Shown here one piece after another: positions 1 to 8,673 of a stretch of DNA of 64,000 nucleotides. A program made the translations under genes and the position numbers. Below the pieces are notes generated by a model. It was not told the origin of the DNA. It was given only the letters and a program-made list of their open reading frames with translations, and made no database searches. Source of the DNA: Thermoanaerobaculia bacterium (GTDB lineage Bacteria > Acidobacteriota > Thermoanaerobaculia > Multivoradales > J023); NCBI GenBank assembly GCA_030431255.1, contig JAUIJL010000015.1, positions 124,001 through 188,000 on the forward strand, given 5' to 3'. The stretch's first letter is position 1, and each line of letters begins with the position of its first letter.

Positions 1-1153
1 CCAACGGGCTGACATTTTTACCCTTGGCAAAGGCCGCCACCAGATCATCTTGCAACCAATGGCTGTAGGCGGCGAGCACGGATTTGTATTGACCGAAAAG
101 GCGGACGTCCCAGGTGTCGGAGGTGAGGAATCGAATCGGGATCCCGGAGTCGTCTTGCAGCAGGGTATGGGCTTTTTTCAGCAGAAGCTTGCGGAAGGTA
201 GAGAACTCATCCGTGTGCAGGAGGTACTCGGCGGACTTCATGTAGACGTTGACCGCTTCCTGACGCTGGATCAGCAAGCTGAAGGGATCGTCGGAAAACA
301 ATCCGCTGTTGGAGACATCCTGTGCGAAGTAATAAACGGCCTTTGCTTTGACCGCCTCCGCGTCCGGGCCTAGCTGAGCGTCGGGGTTTTCGCTCGGGTG
401 CTGATCTTGGGGTACGTAGTGGATGACAACAGCCTTCGCCGATGTCGCGTCCGGCGGCAAAGGAGTGATGGCGATGGTTTCCGGGTCGATGGTGACGTAT
501 TGCAGGTTGATCGGCACCTGCCCCGCCCGGACCAAGCAAATCAGCAGGATCGGCAAGATACCGTCGAAGCTGCCGCCGGATAGATCCTTGTCGATTTCGC
601 TGCGGACGAAATAGCCGTGCTCCTCAAAGGAGTTGAACGGCTTTCGGAGGCGCTTGAGGTCGCTCTCCAGCACCGAAGCGGAGAAGTCTTCGGGGTTGGG
701 TAAGTGGCCCGGCGCTTCGAGGCCGATGAGCAAGTAGCTGGAAGCCTCCGGAAAGAATTGAATAGCACTGATCAGATCCGGGCCGCCGAGTGGGTAGAGC
801 AACGGAGCTTCGGCTTGGTCTCCTGCGGGTTGGACCTCCTTGGCCCAATCCCGCATTTTGACCAACCGGTTCTCGATACCCTCCCAGGTGTCGCCCATCA
901 ACCGGCCGTGCTCGATCCACAGGGGATCCAGCTCCGCCTCGTCTTCAGGGGCGATTCGGCCGGCCAGAAGATTCGACATATTGCGCAGGCTGTCGGGGTC
1001 GAGCATGCGCATCGGAGGCTTCGACGAGCTGGCTTCTTTTTGGGCGAAGGAGCCGGCGAGGGGCTTTTGCGACTCGGGAGATTCTGAGCCACAGCCGAAT
1101 AAGAGTAGGAAACAAAGGGCCGAGGTGGTGTAAAGGCGAAGTTGCGGGGGCAA
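1..1153 (-). CDS. Putative lipoprotein of unknown function (3' end outside window)
   Basis: Reading down from a TTG at 1153 the frame stays open to the window edge, about 384 codons. GGAG sits just upstream of the TTG. The protein begins with a short charged segment and a hydrophobic stretch ending in a lipobox, LLFGC, with Cys21 as the likely lipidated residue, so it should be exported and membrane anchored. The mature part is soluble-looking, rich in Asp, Glu and Leu, with no motif I recognise. The start lies 9 nt beyond the permease stop, so it is probably the last gene of that operon. No ATG lies near the signal sequence, which is why TTG was chosen. Function unknown. Confidence 0.7.
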   Translation of the reverse strand, partial: MPPQLRLYTTSALCFLLLFGCGSESPESQKPLAGSFAQKEASSSKPPMRMLDPDSLRNMSNLLAGRIAPEDEAELDPLWIEHGRLMGDTWEGIENRLVKMRDWAKEVQPAGDQAEAPLLYPLGGPDLISAIQFFPEASSYLLIGLEAPGHLPNPEDFSASVLESDLKRLRKPFNSFEEHGYFVRSEIDKDLSGGSFDGILPILLICLVRAGQVPINLQYVTIDPETIAITPLPPDATSAKAVVIHYVPQDQHPSENPDAQLGPDAEAVKAKAVYYFAQDVSNSGLFSDDPFSLLIQRQEAVNVYMKSAEYLLHTDEFSTFRKLLLKKAHTLLQDDSGIPIRFLTSDTWDVRLFGQYKSVLAAYSHWLQDDLVAAFAKGKNVSPL

Positions 1154-1162
1154 AATCCTCTC

Positions 1163-2509
1163 CTAGCGCGTTGCGGAAGGGGGGTCTGGGCCGATTTTAG
1201 GGGACAGCAAATAGATTGGTAAACCCAATAGTACCGTGAACAGCCCTCCGAGGGACTCCAAGGGATGTTGCAGCAAGGTGAAAATCACCGTCATCAAGCT
1301 GATCAAGAGGAAAATCGCCGGGGTCCAGGGATATCCCCAGGTCCGGTAGGGACGGGCCAGGTCGGGGGCGCGGCGGCGAAGCACGAAGACCCCCAAAACG
1401 GTCAAGGCCGAGCTCAAGGCGAGCACGAATTGGGTGTAGACCAACAAGCTTTGGAAATTGGATTTGATCAGCAGCACGATCACCATGGCGCTCTGAACCA
1501 GGATGGCCAGGGCCGGGATTCCGCGCTCGGTGGTGTGAGAAAGGGTCCGAAAGAAAGCGAAGTCTTGGCCCAGAACTTGGATCACCCGGGGGCCGGCCCA
1601 GGTCATGGCGCTGATGGTCGAGATCAATGCAATACACAGGAGAGCGCTCATCCATCGTCCCGCCGCGGGGCCGAAGACATGGGCGGCGGCGACGTGACCG
1701 ACTTCCACTTGGCCGGACATCTCCTCGGCCGGCGCGCTCACCAAGAAAGCCCAATTGAGGCCGGTGTAGAGCACAGTGACCACCAGCGTGGCGACGATCA
1801 AAGACTTCGGCACGGCGCGCGCAGGATCGTCGATTTCGTCGATGATGTAAGTCGACGCGTTCCAACCCGCGTAGGCGAACATGACGTAAAGCAGCGACAC
1901 CGCGAATGGGGCGCTGAAGATTTCGCCCCAAGCTTCGTGGCTCGGCGAAAAATCGACCGTTTGCAGGTGTCCACGTCCTACCGTCACGCCGACGGTGACG
2001 GCGATGAATACCGCGATCAAGCCGACTTTGAAAGCGGTGAAGATATTCTGAAACCAGGCGCCGATTCTGAGATCGAAGAGGTGAGCGGCGGTCACCAAGA
2101 TCACCGCCGCACAGGAAATTTCCGTGGCGTAATCCGTGCTTAGGACTTGTTGGAAGTAGCTGCCGAAAGCCATAGCAGCCAAGGCGACGGGCAGGGTGAA
2201 TCCCATAATGAAGGAGATCCAACCGGCGAGAAAACCCAGGGAGGGATGGTAGATGCGGCCGAGGAAATTGAGCTCGCCACCGGATCGGGGCAAGGCCGCA
2301 CCGAGCTCGCCGTAGGTCAAGGCGCCACAGAGGGCGAACAGCCCCCCGACGACCCAAAGGGCGAGCAGGGCGAAGCCGGTGCGCAAATCCACCAGCTGAA
2401 ATCCCAGGCTGGTGAACACACCGGTGCCCACCATATTGGCGACGGCGATCGAGGCGGCCGTCTGCCAAGAGATCAATCCCCGGGGCTCGGGGGGCGTCGC
2501 TGAGCTCAA
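1163..2509 (-). CDS. APC-family amino acid permease
   Basis: A 448-residue integral membrane protein with about 12 predicted membrane segments, the usual size for amino acid-polyamine-organocation transporters. The N-terminal segment near residues 19-34 carries the glycine-rich stretch VANMVGTGVFTS, typical of the unwound first helix that binds the substrate amino and carboxyl groups. A second family feature, GELGAALPRSGG, follows near residue 68. It likely imports or exchanges amino acids across the inner membrane; the substrate cannot be read from sequence. Its ATG overlaps the stop of the Trm112-like gene by 4 nt, so the two are translationally coupled. Confidence 0.88.
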   Translation of the reverse strand: MSSATPPEPRGLISWQTAASIAVANMVGTGVFTSLGFQLVDLRTGFALLALWVVGGLFALCGALTYGELGAALPRSGGELNFLGRIYHPSLGFLAGWISFIMGFTLPVALAAMAFGSYFQQVLSTDYATEISCAAVILVTAAHLFDLRIGAWFQNIFTAFKVGLIAVFIAVTVGVTVGRGHLQTVDFSPSHEAWGEIFSAPFAVSLLYVMFAYAGWNASTYIIDEIDDPARAVPKSLIVATLVVTVLYTGLNWAFLVSAPAEEMSGQVEVGHVAAAHVFGPAAGRWMSALLCIALISTISAMTWAGPRVIQVLGQDFAFFRTLSHTTERGIPALAILVQSAMVIVLLIKSNFQSLLVYTQFVLALSSALTVLGVFVLRRRAPDLARPYRTWGYPWTPAIFLLISLMTVIFTLLQHPLESLGGLFTVLLGLPIYLLSPKIGPDPPSATR

Positions 2510-2766
2510 CCGTTGTCGCGGGCGAGAATCGATGCGGAAAGCGACTCTTCTTTCAGCATCATGGGGATGTCCGAAACGATGGGATAGACTCGCTGGGATT
2601 GCTCACAGTAAAGCCCCTGGCTCGCCACCGGTTCTTCATCGCGAAAATGCTCGCGGTATTTTTCCGCCAGCATTGTGGAGACATCCTCCGGCAGATCCAC
2701 CAGCTCCAAAGAGCCGTGGGTTTCGGGACAGACCAGAATTTCGAGGAGCTGAGGGTCTACGGCCAT
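2506..2766 (-). CDS. Trm112 family protein
   Basis: An 86-residue small protein. It matches the bacterial Trm112-like family (UPF0434): LLEILVCPETHGSL near residues 7-20 and YPIVSDIPMML near 61-71. In archaea and eukaryotes Trm112 activates several methyltransferases; the bacterial role is not settled. Only two cysteines are visible (Cys13 and Cys54), so a four-Cys zinc site is absent. The stop overlaps the permease start in an ATGA, so it leads the permease transcript. Confidence 0.85.
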   Translation of the reverse strand: MAVDPQLLEILVCPETHGSLELVDLPEDVSTMLAEKYREHFRDEEPVASQGLYCEQSQRVYPIVSDIPMMLKEESLSASILARDNG

Positions 2767-2821
2767 GGGCTTTATCCTTTGTTGAGATTCGGGCCTTTGA
2801 GCGGGAATGCGAGGCTCGGAA

Positions 2822-3337
2822 TCAACGTCCGAGGCTCCAACTGAAGACCAAGGATTCGGAACCCGGATTCAAATCGTAGATCCGAGCGTTCGACAAATGG
2901 TAGAAAGAGAGCCCGACGCGCGATCCGTTGCGCAAACGGTAGGCTAAGTCGATGCTGGAGCGAAACTCTACGACTCCGCCGAGATCCTTGCCATCGCCCT
3001 GCTCGTAGGCGGAGACGGCGAAACCGAGGGTCGTGATCCAGCGTTCGCTCGGCAGTGGAAGATCCCATCGGAATCCGCCGTAACCCCAATAGCTACCGTC
3101 GCTCGTGCCTGAGAGTCCGATCACGGGGGTCAGGTCTAAGCGCCAGAGCTCAAACGGCTCGAAGCGATATTCGACGCCGAGCTCCGGGGACTTGTCACTG
3201 TCGATGATATCGAAAGCACCCAAATTGAAGGCCCAGCCCTCGTAGGCTCGAGCGCCGTTGGTTTGTGCATCGGCAGAGCCGACCGAGATCAGGAGAAGCA
3301 GCGCCGTCGAGGCGAAAATCAGTCTAAGGTGGTCCAT
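2822..3337 (-). CDS. pagL: PagL-like lipid A 3-O-deacylase (acyloxyacyl hydrolase family)
   Basis: A 171-residue protein with a signal peptide (cleavage probably after SADA, near residue 24) followed by alternating beta-strand segments, as in an eight-stranded outer membrane barrel. The C-terminus has FYHLSNA and then NPGSES; His147, Ser149 and Glu161 have the same spacing (2 and 12) as the PagL triad His126-Ser128-Glu140. PagL removes the 3-O acyl chain of lipid A in the outer membrane. It is divergent to a lipopolysaccharide-type glycosyltransferase, which fits an LPS role. The barrel is inferred from pattern; the catalytic spacing is seen directly. Confidence 0.8.
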   Translation of the reverse strand: MDHLRLIFASTALLLLISVGSADAQTNGARAYEGWAFNLGAFDIIDSDKSPELGVEYRFEPFELWRLDLTPVIGLSGTSDGSYWGYGGFRWDLPLPSERWITTLGFAVSAYEQGDGKDLGGVVEFRSSIDLAYRLRNGSRVGLSFYHLSNARIYDLNPGSESLVFSWSLGR

Positions 3338-3490
3338 GTCTTTATCAGTGTCTTCCGTAATTCGAGATGATCCGTTGGACTAGGGCCTTAGATACGAAGA
3401 AGAGAAACCCGCGGTTTCAGAATGGGGTCGGCGCTGAGCTCCCGACCTGTTAACCTTCGGGCCGCGTCAGCATAGCCGAGGAGAAATTTG

Positions 3491-4366
3491 ATGTCGAATA
3501 AGAAGCCCACGGGAGATCTCTCGCGCCCCCGAGTGTCGGTGGTGGTCACCACGTTCAATGAAGAGCACAATATCGAGGCCTGTCTCGAATCCCTGCTCTG
3601 GGCCGACGAGATCTTGGTGGTGGACTCGTTTTCTACCGATAAGACCCCGGAGCTCGTGCGGGCTTTCGAGTCGAGGCACGACGACCTGAAGCTCATCCAG
3701 CGGACCTACTACGGCTCGGCCGCCCAAAAGAATTGGGCCATGGACGAGTGCGCCCACGACTGGATCTTGATCTTCGACGCGGACGAGCGGTGCACCGTAA
3801 AGCTGCGGACTGAAATCGAGAGACTCTTGGCCAAAGGGCCGGAGCACGACGCCTACACCATTCGGCGACGGGTTTTCTTTCTCGGCAAAGTGATTCGTTT
3901 CTCCGGCTGGCAGCGAGATCAGGTCATTCGTCTCTTGCGCAAAGGAACGGGGCGATATCCCAACCGCCGGGTGCATGCGGATATGAAGATTCAGGGCAGC
4001 TCGGCGCCTCTGCTGAAGCACACCATGGACCACTACATGGTGGAAGATTTTCACAAATACGCCTTGCGCATTGTGAAGTACAGCCGCTGGGGAGCTGCCC
4101 AGGGTTGGAAGGAAGGCAAGAATCCGGGCGTTTCCGAGGTGCTGTTGCGATCGCTTTGGCGTTTCCTGCGTACCTACTTCGTGCAAATGGGTGTGTTCGA
4201 CGGCATGCGGGGACTGGTGTTCTGCCTGCTCCAGGCCTACGGCACCTATTTGAAATGGTCCATTCTTTGGAGCTGGCGGGCGAACGAGGCCCGGGGGATT
4301 TCGCCGGATCTGCCGGAGTTCGACGACAGCGAAGAGACCTGGCAGGGGTTGGAAGAATTGAGCTGA
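3491..4366 (+). CDS. Glycosyltransferase family 2, WaaE-like (LPS core)
   Basis: A GT-A fold glycosyltransferase of about 291 residues. The N-terminal nucleotide-sugar binding part reads SVVVTTFNEEHNIEACLESL and then EILVVDSFSTDKT; the metal-binding motif DADE follows at roughly residue 97. This arrangement and length match the WaaE/KdtX beta-1,4-glucosyltransferases that extend the LPS inner core on the cytoplasmic face of the inner membrane. The ATG at 3491 is chosen over the TTG directly before it because GAGGAG ends 7 nt upstream of the ATG. It stands alone, divergent from the PagL-like gene. Confidence 0.85.
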   Translation: MSNKKPTGDLSRPRVSVVVTTFNEEHNIEACLESLLWADEILVVDSFSTDKTPELVRAFESRHDDLKLIQRTYYGSAAQKNWAMDECAHDWILIFDADERCTVKLRTEIERLLAKGPEHDAYTIRRRVFFLGKVIRFSGWQRDQVIRLLRKGTGRYPNRRVHADMKIQGSSAPLLKHTMDHYMVEDFHKYALRIVKYSRWGAAQGWKEGKNPGVSEVLLRSLWRFLRTYFVQMGVFDGMRGLVFCLLQAYGTYLKWSILWSWRANEARGISPDLPEFDDSEETWQGLEELS

Positions 4367-4504
4367 CGTCGGCTCGATCGACGTCGAGCTCCATTTCCCG
4401 CGGAATTCAGAGACTGAGTCGGGCAAAGGCCCGGGGCGGGAGCCGACTTCTCTCGGGAGCCGCCGAGTCCTGGTGTTATCATCCAGCCAAGGGAGATCCA
4501 GGAT

Positions 4505-6436
4505 TTGAATCCCAGGTTTGTTGCCGTCAGCGGTCCATTTGAAGGGCAGAGCTTCGCTCTGACCCAAGACACTTTCTCTATCGGCCGTCATAAAGACAAT
4601 GAATTGGTCTTGTCCCGGTTGGAAGTGTCTAGATTCCATTGCCGTGCCGAGCAAATTTTGGGTGAGGGCTGGCTGCTGACCGATTTGGACAGCCTGCACG
4701 GAACCTTCGTCAACCGGAGGCCGATCCGCCACTGCCAGCTCAAACACGGGGATTTGATCGGCGTCGGCGATACCCACCTGCTTTTCCTCTCCCAGGACCC
4801 GAATCCTTCCGGCACCGACAGCGCGGAGGATTCCTCCAGTCTTTGGGATTCCAAATCCCTGACCGATCAGACCCTGACCCAAAAACCATCGCGGACTCTC
4901 TACCTCAACGAGGTCGAGCTGGAATCCGACTTCCCCGAGCGTGCCAGGTTGATCCGGGATCTGCACGTGCTTCTGGGCATCAGCACCGCCTTCCAGGAGA
5001 CCCTCGAGGTCGAGCCCTTGGCCTGCAAGCTGTTGGATTTCGCGTTTCAATTGGTGCCGGCCGAAACAGGAGCGGTCTTCCTGCGCGAGCCGGGCTTGGA
5101 GCATCCCGAGCGGGTGGCGGAGCGATTGGGAACGGATTTCGCTTCGGGGTGTGGGACCGGCACCTCGACGGTGAAGGTGAGCAAGACGGTCGTCGAACGG
5201 GTGCTCGAAGAGGTGGTGGGAGTTTGCCACACCAGCTTGGAAGAGGATTCCGAGCTGATGAACGCCTCGAGCGTCATGGAAGCGCGGGTGCAATCGCTCC
5301 TTTGTGTGCCTCTGGTGGGCCACGGTGAGGCTTTGGGGGTGGTCTATCTTTCGAGCCGAAGCCTGAGGGCGCTCTTCGACAAGCGGCACCTCGAGCTGAC
5401 CACGGCGATTGCGGGCATCGCGTCGCTGGCGTTTGAAAACGCCAATCACTTGAAGTGGCTACGGCGAGAGAATCGACGGCTGCGGGAAGACCACCTCGAG
5501 CACGATATGATCGGAGAAAGTGCCGCGATGCGGAAATTCTTCGACGTGGTGGCGAGGGTGGCACCCTCCGATTCCACGGTGCTGATCCGGGGGGAGAGCG
5601 GCACCGGCAAAGAGCTGGCGGCTCAAGCGATCCATCGCTCGAGCCGTCGCGCCGACGGACCGTTGGTGGCGGTCAACTGTGCGACTTTTTCGGAAACCCT
5701 TCTCGAGAGCGAGCTTTTCGGCCACGAGCGTGGCGCTTTCACCGGTGCGGTTTCGCGCAAGATCGGCAAGCTCGAAGCCGCCCACACGGGGACCCTTTTC
5801 CTCGACGAGGTGGGTGAGATTCCCCATTCGATCCAGGCCAAGCTGCTGCGGGCTTTGCAGGAGCGAGAGATTGAGCGGGTGGGGGGCACGCGGCCGATCC
5901 CCGTGGACGTGCGAATCCTCGCCGCGACCCATCGGGATCTCGAATCCGCCATCGCCGGCGGCAAATTTCGAGAAGATCTCTACTACCGCCTCAACGTCAT
6001 CAGCTGCTCCTTGCCGCCCTTGCGAGAGCGGCGGGACGACATTCCGCTCCTGGCCAGCCATTTCGCGGCCGGCATCGGTCGGCGTCAGCGGCGTCAGGTG
6101 ATCGGAATTTCTCCCGAGGCGCGGCGATGCCTTCTCGCCTACGATTGGCCGGGCAACGTGCGTGAGCTGGCCAACGTCATCGAGCGGGCGGTGGTGTTGG
6201 GGGAGGGGGACGTCATTCTGCCCGAGGACCTTCCCGACGAGATCTTGAGCGGTGGGGAGGAGGCACCCAGTGATTTCCACGCCGCCTTGGTGGCTCACAA
6301 ACGATTCCTGGTCTTGGATGCCTACAAAAGGGCCGACGGCGACTACACAGCCGCCGCCGACCTGTTGGGAGTTCACGTCAACTCCCTCCACCGCATGATT
6401 CGTACCTTAGGGCTCAAGAACCAATTGGGTCGTTAG
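4505..6436 (+). CDS. FHA-GAF-AAA+ sigma-54-dependent transcriptional activator
   Basis: A 643-residue regulator. Residues 1-100 form a forkhead-associated domain ([17 protein letters not shown]), which binds phosphothreonine; 145-315 look like a GAF sensor; 335-570 are the sigma-54 AAA+ domain with Walker A GESGTGKE (363-370), GAFTGA (410-415) and Walker B LFLDEVGE; residues 600-643 hold a Fis-type helix-turn-helix. It should open sigma-54 promoters in response to a phosphorylated partner, plausibly one of the Ser/Thr kinases in this window (inference). The TTG start has GGGAG 9 nt upstream and no better ATG. It converges with the next gene. Confidence 0.9.
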   Translation: MNPRFVAVSGPFEGQSFALTQDTFSIGRHKDNELVLSRLEVSRFHCRAEQILGEGWLLTDLDSLHGTFVNRRPIRHCQLKHGDLIGVGDTHLLFLSQDPNPSGTDSAEDSSSLWDSKSLTDQTLTQKPSRTLYLNEVELESDFPERARLIRDLHVLLGISTAFQETLEVEPLACKLLDFAFQLVPAETGAVFLREPGLEHPERVAERLGTDFASGCGTGTSTVKVSKTVVERVLEEVVGVCHTSLEEDSELMNASSVMEARVQSLLCVPLVGHGEALGVVYLSSRSLRALFDKRHLELTTAIAGIASLAFENANHLKWLRRENRRLREDHLEHDMIGESAAMRKFFDVVARVAPSDSTVLIRGESGTGKELAAQAIHRSSRRADGPLVAVNCATFSETLLESELFGHERGAFTGAVSRKIGKLEAAHTGTLFLDEVGEIPHSIQAKLLRALQEREIERVGGTRPIPVDVRILAATHRDLESAIAGGKFREDLYYRLNVISCSLPPLRERRDDIPLLASHFAAGIGRRQRRQVIGISPEARRCLLAYDWPGNVRELANVIERAVVLGEGDVILPEDLPDEILSGGEEAPSDFHAALVAHKRFLVLDAYKRADGDYTAAADLLGVHVNSLHRMIRTLGLKNQLGR

Positions 6437-6453
6437 GCCCAATCCATGACGGC

Positions 6454-7656
6454 TCAGCGACGGCTTAGCCCGAGCACGTAGGAGCCTCCGGCGGAATCGT
6501 CGTCGGCTCCGTCCGGCCGAACCTCGACGAAGTATTGCCCCGGCGTCAACGTGCCGACCCAGCGGGAGCCTGCCTGACCCGAAGGCCGATCCAGGCGTTG
6601 TCCGTGTGAATCGAAGACCGCAAGCTTCGGCTGTGGGCCGTCGCCCCGGGCCTCGGCGATGATCGTCGAGCGCTCGTCGAACCAGAAGGTAAACATGTCG
6701 CCGCCGGTCTCACCGGCCCATAGGGCGCCTTGGCTCGGTTGCTCGAACGACGCGGTGGAGGCACAGGCGAAGGTGTCGCCGTGGTCGTCCGAAGTCAGGG
6801 ACGAGCACAACGCCGCCATCACCTGCTCACGGGTTTGATTCCGCAACGCCGCCGCCTGGGTTCCCGGATCACACGGAGGAGCGAAGGGATCGATGACCAC
6901 CTCGATGCCGCGGTCGTCGTTGTCTTCGCTCTTGGCGAGCCCACCCAGCCCACCCATCCGCAGATCCGTCGGCAAACCGCAGGAGTCGTCGGTGAAGGGG
7001 TCGATGACCACCTCGATGCCCCGGTCGTCGTCGGCCTGCGAGTCGTTTTTGGCGAGGCAAGGGTCGGCGAAGGGATCGATGACCACCTCAATGCCGCGGT
7101 CGTCGTCGGTCTCGGCGCCGGTCTCGGCCATGGCGGACTGGCCACAGGGGGCTGAATTCCCGTGATCCTTCAGCCATCTCGCTGGGGCGTCGCCGGTCCA
7201 AGGGCCTTGGACCTGGGAAGCGGCGATGAAGCTCGATCTCACCGCATATGGACCCAACGCCTGCTCTGGATCCTCCGAGCTGATCCGGATCTGATACGTG
7301 GCGGGATCCCCTGCAAAAAGCAGGCTGTTTGAAGTCTGGTGTAGGGCCTTGGCGCCGACCTCGAAGGGGCCGTCGACATCCAGTCGGTATGACCGGGAGC
7401 CCGTGTTGGAGAGGTTCTCAACAAAGAGCAGCACCCAGCCGGGCTCGTCCAGGGTCAGGTCGAAACAGGTCGAGCCCACCATGCCGGCCTGCTCGTGGAA
7501 GCTGGGCTCGCCCGCGAAAACAGCTCCTTTGAATTGGCATTCCGGCGCGGGCTCGGAGGCCAGGCAGACGGCGGCGCTCAGGCTTACGGACAGAATCCCC
7601 ACAGTGAGGCTGGTGAAACAACGATTTCCCGATTGAAACGATTCGAAAAAGAACAT
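6454..7656 (-). CDS. Secreted protein with three copies of a DDRGIEVVIDPF motif
   Basis: A 400-residue protein with an N-terminal signal peptide (hydrophobic core about residues 17-32). The first 150 residues and the last 90 look like beta-sandwich domains; the C-terminal part resembles the bacterial pre-peptidase PPC fold. Between them lies an acidic linker with three copies of DDRGIEVVIDPF, each followed by a variable Cys-containing segment. AGGAGG with 8 nt spacing precedes the ATG. I do not recognise the family as a whole, and no protease or other catalytic motif is visible. It is monocistronic and convergent to the sigma-54 activator. Confidence 0.75.
   Translation of the reverse strand: MFFFESFQSGNRCFTSLTVGILSVSLSAAVCLASEPAPECQFKGAVFAGEPSFHEQAGMVGSTCFDLTLDEPGWVLLFVENLSNTGSRSYRLDVDGPFEVGAKALHQTSNSLLFAGDPATYQIRISSEDPEQALGPYAVRSSFIAASQVQGPWTGDAPARWLKDHGNSAPCGQSAMAETGAETDDDRGIEVVIDPFADPCLAKNDSQADDDRGIEVVIDPFTDDSCGLPTDLRMGGLGGLAKSEDNDDRGIEVVIDPFAPPCDPGTQAAALRNQTREQVMAALCSSLTSDDHGDTFACASTASFEQPSQGALWAGETGGDMFTFWFDERSTIIAEARGDGPQPKLAVFDSHGQRLDRPSGQAGSRWVGTLTPGQYFVEVRPDGADDDSAGGSYVLGLSRR
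6883..7106. repeat. Three 38-bp direct repeats inside the secreted protein gene
   Basis: Near-identical 38-bp copies lie at 6883-6920, 6994-7031 and 7069-7106, separated by unlike spacers of 73 and 37 bp. They encode the DDRGIEVVIDPF motif. Only a few positions differ between copies, so the duplication is either recent or maintained at DNA level. Confidence 0.85.
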
Positions 7657-7882
7657 GAGTGTCCCTCCTTCTAGCGGATGAAGCCCGCTGGTCTAAGAGT
7701 GAGGGACCTGAGCTGCCGGCATTTCAGGTCTTGTGAGTGAACCCCTACAACTGCGGGATCGGTGCCAACGTTGCCGCAGCAGGTTTATTGTGCAAGAGTT
7801 TCTGGAATGCCCTTGTTTTTAGCGTTTCATACCCTCGAAAGAACCGAGGAAAGAGCTCGAGACAGGCGAAGCCGCGGCTCAG

Positions 7883-7971
7883 CTAACCCGCGGGTTAGGG
7901 GATTGGGGCGGTCTCGGATCGGAGCTGATCTTGAGCTAACCCGCGGGTTAGGCCGACAACCCGAGGGTTAG
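7883..7971. promoter_or_regulatory. Palindromic candidate operators upstream of the ECF sigma/kinase operon
   Basis: The perfect 16-bp palindrome CTAACCCGCGGGTTAG occurs at 7883-7898 and again at 7936-7951. A degenerate copy, AACCCGAGGGTT, is centred near 7964. Centre-to-centre distances are 53 and 21 bp, close to five and two helical turns, which would place all three on one face of the DNA. They lie in the 335-bp non-coding gap just ahead of the sigma factor gene. Binding protein unknown. Confidence 0.6.
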
Positions 7972-7997
7972 AAAGTAGATCGGGCTACAATGTGCGC

Positions 7998-8666
7998 ATG
8001 CTCAATGAGCCTACGGCGATCAATCCGGGTGTCACGGCCCTGCTCCAAGCTTGGAATCAAGGTGATTCGGAAGCGCTTGAGGAGCTGATCCCTTTGGTGA
8101 TGTCGGATTTGCGGAAAATGGCGCTTCATCATTTGGCCAGGGAAAGGCCGGAGCACACTCTGCAACCCACGGCGTTGATCAATGAGGTTTACTTGAAGCT
8201 GGCTAAGCGGACGGATGTGGACTGGCAAGATCGCAAACACTTCTTCGCCACATTGGGAACCTTGATCCGTCGTATCCTGGTCGACCACGCCCGCCGCCGC
8301 AGCACGGAAAAGAAAGGCGGCGGAAAAGCCCATGTGGCTTTTGACGAAGCCCTGGGTCGTGGCGCTTTGGTGGACGGGGCGGGGGATCGGGAGGAAGCCA
8401 TTGTGGAGCTGGATCGGGCTCTGGGCGTTCTCGCCGAATTGGATTCCCGCCAGGTGCAGGTCGTGGAGCTGAGATATTTTGCAGGTCTGACCATCGACGA
8501 AACCGCCGAGGCGTTGGCTGTGTCTCCAATGACCGTCAAGAGGGAGTGGAAGACCGCCAGGTTGTGGTTGCTCAACGAGCTGAGCAATACATCGACGGCG
8601 GGCCGGCGTTCCGGCGGCCGGCGGTCCGGCGGTCCGGCGGCAGGCGGATCGGGAGCTCGAGAGTGA
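7998..8666 (+). CDS. ECF-type RNA polymerase sigma factor (TIGR02999-like)
   Basis: About 222 residues with sigma region 2 (near 25-95, including LQPTALINEVYLKL and FFATLGTLIRRILVDHARRR) and region 4 helix-turn-helix (near 140-190, LTIDETAEALAVSPMTVKRE). This form belongs to the sigma group usually found beside receptor-type Ser/Thr kinases in Acidobacteria and Planctomycetes, as here. A GTG at 7992 is an alternative start. TACAAT at 7986-7991 could be a -10 box, which would make an ATG-7998 transcript leaderless (inference). The C-terminus is a low-complexity Arg/Gly/Ser tail coded by short GC-rich repeats. The kinase gene follows after 7 nt. Confidence 0.85.
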   Translation: MLNEPTAINPGVTALLQAWNQGDSEALEELIPLVMSDLRKMALHHLARERPEHTLQPTALINEVYLKLAKRTDVDWQDRKHFFATLGTLIRRILVDHARRRSTEKKGGGKAHVAFDEALGRGALVDGAGDREEAIVELDRALGVLAELDSRQVQVVELRYFAGLTIDETAEALAVSPMTVKREWKTARLWLLNELSNTSTAGRRSGGRRSGGPAAGGSGARE

Positions 8667-8673
8667 GGGTGCT

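Noticed and set aside
4365-4385. GACGTCG/CGACGTC inverted repeat after the glycosyltransferase gene
   Set aside because: It overlaps the stop codon and lacks a T run; likely chance.
3467-5449. 660-codon open frame antisense to the glycosyltransferase and sigma-54 activator genes
   Set aside because: It runs opposite to two genes with clear domain motifs; its translation shows no family pattern and is explained by GC-rich codon bias.
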